Assembly (NCBI GenBank): GCA_002068375.1 | Contig: MVZL01000050.1 | Coordinates: 1-8,140 of the forward strand | Direction of reading: 5' to 3' | DNA from: Tenericutes bacterium ADurb.BinA155 | Lineage (GTDB): Bacteria; Bacillota_I; Bacilli_A; RFN20; CAG-826 | Length of the DNA stretch: 8,140 bases | Shown here: positions 4,654-8,140 of the stretch, in pieces | Layout of the letters: each line of letters begins with the position of its first letter | Numbering within the stretch: position 1 is the first letter of the stretch | Notes under the pieces: model-generated | The model's database searches: none | Seen by the model: the letters and a program-made list of their open reading frames with translations, nothing else | What the model was told of the DNA's origin: nothing | Translations under genes and position numbers: made by a program

Positions 4654-7410
4654 TTAGGCTTTCGCTTTTTTCATAGCGACCTTCTTCTTGATCCAAAGGA
4701 CGAAGACCACCACCTCATGCGCGAGCAAGGGCGCGATGGAAAGAAGACCGACATAGAGCCATTCCAAGCCATCGATCGAATAGACTTTGAAGAAGTCGTT
4801 GACCCCCGGAGTCAGGATGACGAAGGCTTGTAAACCCGCGCCAAGGAAGAAGGCGACCCAAAGCAAGAGGTTCTTATCTTTGAAGACTCGGACGAAGCTA
4901 TGGCGGACATCGGTCATGCCTAGCATGTGGAAGAGCTCAGAGAAACTGAGGACGCAGAAGGCCATCGACCGAGCATCTTCAAGGTTGACTTGAACCGAAC
5001 GACCATCGATCGTCTGAGTGACCGCGAAGTATTGATTGAGTTGATCGATCGTGAAATACCCTTTGCTCCAGGGAATGAGAACGAAGGCGGCCAAGGTCGC
5101 GACGCCGATTAAGGCTCCATAACCGAAGGTGATCGCGTAACCCCCATGGGCAAAAACGGATTCTTTGGGGTCGCGGGGCCGATCGTTCATGATGTCGTCC
5201 GGCTTCTTATCGGCGCCTAGAGCGACCGCCGGTAAGCTATCGGTGATAAGGTTCACCCAGAGCAAGTGGATCGCGATGAGCGGGGGCCACCGTAAGCCAA
5301 GCGCGATCGTGACGAACATGCAAACGACTTCGCCGATGTTGCTGCTGATGAGGAAGAGGATCGTCTTCCGGATGTTCGCGTAAATGCCACGGCCTTCTTC
5401 GACCGCTTTTTCGATTGAGGCGAAGTTATCATCGGTGAGGACCATATCGGCCGCGCCTTTCGCGACGTCGGTGCCGGTGATGCCCATCGCGATGCCGATA
5501 TCGGCGGACTTGAGCGATGGGGCGTCATTGACGCCATCGCCTGTCATGGCCGCGATGTTGCCATTCGCCTTGATCGCTTTCACGATCGAGACCTTATTCT
5601 GAGGGGAAACCCGGGCGAACACGCGCACGGTCTTCACCTTTTCTTGGAGTTCCTTCTCGCTGCAGGCATCGATCTGATCGCCCGACATGCATTGTTCGGG
5701 CTTCTCGGCGATGCCGAGTTGCTTCGCAATCGCAAAGGCGGTGTCCTTATGGTCGCCGGTGATCATGATGGTCGTAATGCCGGCTTTCTTAAAGGTCGCG
5801 ACCGCCGGTTTGGCGGCTTCACGCGGCGGATCGACCATGCCGACGAGACCGACGAAGATCAAATTCTTCTCTTGGATCTCGCCTTCTTGATAGGAGATGG
5901 TTAACGCGAGGACCCGGAGGGCTTCGCTCGCCATCACCGCGGCGGCATTCGCGATCTTATCGAAATCGATTTGGGTGATCGGACGGGTTTTGCCTCCGAC
6001 CATGATCTGGGTGGTGTTCTTGAGGATCTGATCCATCGCCCCTTTGGTGTAGACGACTTTCTTATCGCCCTTTTGATGCTGGGTCGACATCATCTTCCGG
6101 ACCGAGTCAAAGGGGAATTCATCGATACGCGGGGTCGCTTTTTCGAGGTCGGCCTTGTGCATGTTGAAGCCATTGGCGAATTCGACCAGCGCGACTTCGG
6201 TCGGGTCGCCATAAATACCCCCATCAACCGTGGCATCGCTGCAAAGGGACATCCCTTCGGCAAGCAAACCTAAATGATTCTTATCGAAGTGTTCTTTATC
6301 GACGAGTCTCTCATCGCAATAGGCTTTGACCACCGTCATCTTGTTCTGGGTGAGGGTGCCGGTCTTATCGGAGCAGACGACCGAAACGGCGCCGAGAGTT
6401 TCAACCGAGGCGAGCCGCCGGACGATCGTATTGACCTTGACCATCTTCTGCATGCCCATCGCCAAAACGATGGTAACCACCGCCGGTAGTCCTTCTGGAA
6501 TCGCCGCGACCGCTAAGGCGACCGCGTTCAGTAAAGCCTGAGGCCAATCGGTGGATAACGTCCCGGCGACCGCTTCATGGATTAAGGAAACGCCAAACAT
6601 CAGCACGACGATGCCGAGGGTCAGATAGCCCAAGAATTTGGAGAGTTTCGCTAAGTTCTTTTGGAGCGGAGTATCTTCGTCTTCGTTCCCTTCGAGGGCC
6701 GAAGCGATTTTGCCGATTTCGGTATACATTCCCGTATGGATGACCACGCCTTCGCCCCGGCCGTAGACGATCGGGGTCGACATGAAGACTTCGTTCACGC
6801 GGTCGCCGATGCCGACTTGATCGCTCATCACGATGTCCGCATCCTTCTCGACCGGGAGCGATTCTCCCGTTAACGAAGACTCATCGGTTTTGAGGTTAAA
6901 AGACTTGATCAAACGCAAATCGGCAGGGACCGTGCGTCCTTCTTCGAGGATCACGATGTCGCCGCGGACTAGCTCTTCCGCCTTCACTTCGACCAGTTGG
7001 CCATTCCGGCGAACCGTCGCGGTGGGCGAAGAGAGTTTCTTCAAAGCTTCAAGCGCTTTTTCGGCCCGGCCTTCTTGGATGGTTCCGATGACCGCGTTAA
7101 GGATCACGACTCCGAAGATGATGATGACGTCCGCCATATCTTCAAAACCATAAGCGCGTGGAGGATAGGCGGTCACCGCGTTATAGATGCCAATCCCTAA
7201 GGAAATGAGGGCGGCGATGAAAAGGACGATCACCATCGGGTCCTTGAACTCGCTTAAGAAAATAAGGAACAGCGATTTTTTCTTCTTCTCGGTCAGCTTA
7301 TTCGGACCTTCGATCTTCTGCTTATTCTCGACTTCGCCCGGCATTAAGCCTTTGGCGGGATCCACCTTAAAATTCTCTAACGTCTTGGCCGCCGATTTGT
7401 CTTCAAACAT
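4654..7410 (-). CDS. P2A-type cation-transporting ATPase (Ca2+/Mn2+ exporter)
   Basis: This 918-residue membrane pump couples ATP hydrolysis to cation export through an aspartyl-phosphate intermediate. The N-terminal cation-ATPase region is followed by TGES (181-184) of the actuator domain, the phosphorylation motif DKTGT with D348, nucleotide-binding KGA near 456, TGD (551-553) and the hinge TGDGVNDAP (623-631). About ten membrane segments fit the family. SERCA-type ion ligands are all visible: PEGLP with E306 in M4, N691 and E694 (NIGE) in M5, N720/T723/D724 (NLITD) in M6 and E825 (SFSELF) in M8. This suggests two cation sites. The ATG has AAGGAG at 7419-7424, 8 nt upstream. A yybP-ykoY Mn2+ riboswitch leads the gene, as in Lactococcus yoaB, so Mn2+ export is likely, with Ca2+ possible. 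Sequence alone does not decide the ion. The reading frame is intact. Confidence 0.95.
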   Translation of the reverse strand: MFEDKSAAKTLENFKVDPAKGLMPGEVENKQKIEGPNKLTEKKKKSLFLIFLSEFKDPMVIVLFIAALISLGIGIYNAVTAYPPRAYGFEDMADVIIIFGVVILNAVIGTIQEGRAEKALEALKKLSSPTATVRRNGQLVEVKAEELVRGDIVILEEGRTVPADLRLIKSFNLKTDESSLTGESLPVEKDADIVMSDQVGIGDRVNEVFMSTPIVYGRGEGVVIHTGMYTEIGKIASALEGNEDEDTPLQKNLAKLSKFLGYLTLGIVVLMFGVSLIHEAVAGTLSTDWPQALLNAVALAVAAIPEGLPAVVTIVLAMGMQKMVKVNTIVRRLASVETLGAVSVVCSDKTGTLTQNKMTVVKAYCDERLVDKEHFDKNHLGLLAEGMSLCSDATVDGGIYGDPTEVALVEFANGFNMHKADLEKATPRIDEFPFDSVRKMMSTQHQKGDKKVVYTKGAMDQILKNTTQIMVGGKTRPITQIDFDKIANAAAVMASEALRVLALTISYQEGEIQEKNLIFVGLVGMVDPPREAAKPAVATFKKAGITTIMITGDHKDTAFAIAKQLGIAEKPEQCMSGDQIDACSEKELQEKVKTVRVFARVSPQNKVSIVKAIKANGNIAAMTGDGVNDAPSLKSADIGIAMGITGTDVAKGAADMVLTDDNFASIEKAVEEGRGIYANIRKTILFLISSNIGEVVCMFVTIALGLRWPPLIAIHLLWVNLITDSLPAVALGADKKPDDIMNDRPRDPKESVFAHGGYAITFGYGALIGVATLAAFVLIPWSKGYFTIDQLNQYFAVTQTIDGRSVQVNLEDARSMAFCVLSFSELFHMLGMTDVRHSFVRVFKDKNLLLWVAFFLGAGLQAFVILTPGVNDFFKVYSIDGLEWLYVGLLSIAPLLAHEVVVFVLWIKKKVAMKKAKA

Positions 7411-7418
7411 GACTATGT

Positions 7419-7431
7419 CTCCTTTAAGGAG
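7419..7431 (-). promoter_or_regulatory. Self-complementary Shine-Dalgarno element of the ATPase gene
   Basis: CTCCTTAAAGGAG contains the ribosome binding site AAGGAG (7419-7424) and its own complement. A CTCC/GGAG hairpin could hide it. The TAAAGG within it (7421-7426) is also complementary to the 3' strand of riboswitch helix P1 (7456-7461), so it is probably the expression platform. Confidence 0.6.
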
Positions 7432-7445
7432 TCTCTCGCGAGAGA
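7432..7445. repeat. 14-bp perfect palindrome in ATPase leader
   Basis: TCTCTCGCGAGAGA is a perfect palindrome between the aptamer and the ribosome binding site. As RNA it can fold into a 5-bp hairpin with a CGCG loop and is probably part of the riboswitch expression platform. As DNA it could be a repressor operator, though it lies downstream of the start of transcription. Confidence 0.6.
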
Positions 7446-7455
7446 AACTTCCGTG

Positions 7456-7549
7456 TAAAGGTCTTGCGAAGCTTGGTGTGCTGCCCTCTTCCGGATGAAC
7501 CCAGGTTCACCGTGTTGACGGAAGGAAGGTTTGACGCTACTCCCCTTTA
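7456..7549 (-). promoter_or_regulatory. yybP-ykoY (Mn2+) riboswitch aptamer
   Basis: The minus strand shows the class hallmarks. A 5' segment TAAAGGGGAGTAGCG (ending at 7549) and a 3' segment CGCAAGACCTTTA (starting at 7456) close helix P1 by TAAAGG/CCTTTA. Between them are an internal helix CTTCCG/CGGAAG and a hairpin TGAACC/GGTTCA, with AACACGG between. The class senses Mn2+ directly and often controls exporters, including P-type ATPases, which is what follows here. No U-run terminator lies between aptamer and ATG, so control is probably at translation initiation. Confidence 0.9.
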
Positions 7550-7557
7550 TGGCGAAA

Positions 7558-7586
7558 AGTTTAGCATGACTTCCCTTTCCTTGAAA
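7558..7586 (-). promoter_or_regulatory. Candidate promoter of the riboswitch-ATPase transcript
   Basis: An extended -10 element TGCTAAACT (TAAACT at 7558-7563, TG at 7565-7566) is followed about 9 nt later by the first base of the aptamer. The -35 region is poor (TTTCAA at 7581-7586, 17-nt spacer). Placement fits a transcript starting near 7551, but the match is weak. Confidence 0.45.
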
Positions 7587-7589
7587 GGG
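7573..7589. repeat. Inverted repeat over the ATPase promoter
   Basis: CCCTTTC-N3-GAAAGGG is a perfect 7-bp inverted repeat with a 3-nt spacer. It spans the predicted -35 box and upstream half of the spacer of the ATPase promoter, a usual position for a repressor operator. No matching regulator family is recognised. Confidence 0.45.
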
Positions 7590-7609
7590 TGAGCCCGTTT
7601 TTTGGAGGC

Positions 7610-7643
7610 AAAAAAAAGAAAGGATCCTCATCGCGAGGACCCT
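7610..7643 (-). terminator. Intrinsic terminator of the cysteine hydrolase gene
   Basis: Minus-strand AGGGTCCTC pairs with GAGGATCCT (9 bp, one G-T pair) around a 5-nt loop, followed by TTCTTTTTTTT. An A-run precedes the stem and could extend the pairing. It starts 11 nt after the stop codon and separates this gene from the riboswitch transcript. Confidence 0.92.
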
Positions 7644-7654
7644 CTTTTTTCGTC

Positions 7655-8140
7655 TTACCGCTTTTTGAATTCTTGGATCAAAGTGGCCACATCGCTGATC
7701 TCGGCCCCGTAAACCTCGTGAAGGTATTTAAGGCCATAGGTGTAGTCTTCTTCCGTGAACGAATTGGTCGCGTCTTTGGCCACGACCACGTTATAGCCGA
7801 GCTGATACGCATCGGCCGAAGTGTGACGGACGCACATGTGGGTATGAAGGCCCGTCATGATGACGGTGTCCACCCCTAATTCCTTTAATAAAAGATCGAG
7901 GTCGGTATGGAAGAAGCCGCTATAACGTCTTTTGGGAACGACATAGTCGCCCTTTGAGAGTTTTAGCTCCGGAATCACTTCGGCCCCTTTAGTGCCGGCG
8001 ATCGCGTGGTCACCCCAAAGTTTCAGTTCATGATCGATTCCTTTAATATGGGCGTCATTGCAGAAAATAACGGGGACGTGGTAACGTCTTGCCGCATCTA
8101 AGAGTTCGGCGGTCTTCGGAACGATCGATTCATGGCTGGT
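7655..8140 (-). CDS. Isochorismatase/nicotinamidase-family cysteine hydrolase (5' end outside window)
   Basis: The reading frame stays open to the window edge, so only the C-terminal 161 residues are visible and the start lies beyond 8140. Internal GTG (7978) and ATG codons are not starts because family motifs lie upstream of them. Counting from the first visible residue, NDAH (28-31), H37 and GDH (43-45) match the Asp/His metal site of nicotinamidases, and AGTKGAEVIPEL (48-59) is a family signature. K70 in VPKRRYSGFF is the expected catalytic lysine and C103 in THMCVRHTSADA the nucleophile. The third catalytic residue, an Asp near the N-terminus, is not visible. The family hydrolyses nicotinamide or related amides or isochorismate. 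The metal-site pattern favours an amidase such as nicotinamidase (NAD salvage), but the substrate cannot be fixed. It ends in TAA before a strong terminator. Confidence 0.9.
   Translation of the reverse strand, partial: TSHESIVPKTAELLDAARRYHVPVIFCNDAHIKGIDHELKLWGDHAIAGTKGAEVIPELKLSKGDYVVPKRRYSGFFHTDLDLLLKELGVDTVIMTGLHTHMCVRHTSADAYQLGYNVVVAKDATNSFTEEDYTYGLKYLHEVYGAEISDVATLIQEFKKR

Noticed and set aside
5253..5537. 94-codon minus-strand frame inside the ATPase gene
   Set aside because: It is out of frame with the ATPase, whose hinge and M5-M6 motifs cover the same bases.
7571..7603. Possible plus-strand terminator (GGGTGAGCCC followed by TTTTTT)
   Set aside because: The stem would be only three base pairs and no plus-strand gene leads into it.
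7413..7631. 72-codon minus-strand frame between the hydrolase and the ATPase
   Set aside because: It runs across an intrinsic terminator and the Mn2+ aptamer, so the bases are constrained as RNA structure, not protein.
1..8140. CRISPR arrays, insertion sequences, phage or toxin-antitoxin genes
   Set aside because: I saw no regularly spaced direct repeats, transposase motifs, terminal inverted repeats with target duplications, or small paired genes.

Overview
The window is a compact bacterial segment in which every gene I can support lies on the minus strand, so transcription runs from high to low coordinates. A tRNA-responsive T-box leader, a yybP-ykoY (Mn2+) riboswitch, strong AGGAGG-type ribosome binding sites, a lipoprotein-type MetQ and CCA-encoding tRNA genes point to Bacillota, most plausibly a Bacilli-type lineage. 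Base composition by eye is moderate GC rather than AT-rich. TGA is used as a stop (metI, acyltransferase) and Trp is TGG, so the standard genetic code applies. A finer taxonomic placement cannot be read from this sequence. No mobile element, CRISPR array or phage gene is visible. Layout in transcription order: (1) the 3' part of an isochorismatase/nicotinamidase-type cysteine hydrolase (8140-7655, cut by the window edge) ends at a strong intrinsic terminator (7643-7610). (2) A 918-residue P2A-type cation ATPase (7410-4654) is preceded by a Mn2+-sensing yybP-ykoY aptamer (7549-7456). The leader can form mutually exclusive pairings that would hide or expose the ATPase Shine-Dalgarno sequence. 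(3) A tRNA-Thr(CGU) gene (4560-4485) has its own promoter and terminator. (4) An unusual acyltransferase (about 4344-3076) contains two left-handed beta-helix acetyltransferase modules in tandem; the first has lost the usual catalytic histidine and the second keeps one. (5) A methionine-specific T-box leader (about 3027-2779; specifier AUG; UGGU acceptor-end bulge; competing terminator) precedes metN-metI-metQ (2750-257), three translationally coupled genes for the methionine ABC importer. (6) A long hairpin without a U-tract follows metQ, then a promoter, a tRNA-Val(GAC) gene (132-57) and its terminator. Together the window holds metal and amino-acid homeostasis functions, each under its own RNA-based control. 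Uncharged tRNA-Met should switch on methionine import, and Mn2+ should switch on a cation-export ATPase. The least ordinary parts are the tandem acyltransferase with one probably dead active site, the P1/SD mimicry in the Mn2+ riboswitch, and a tRNA-Val whose T-loop reads TCC instead of the near-universal TTC.
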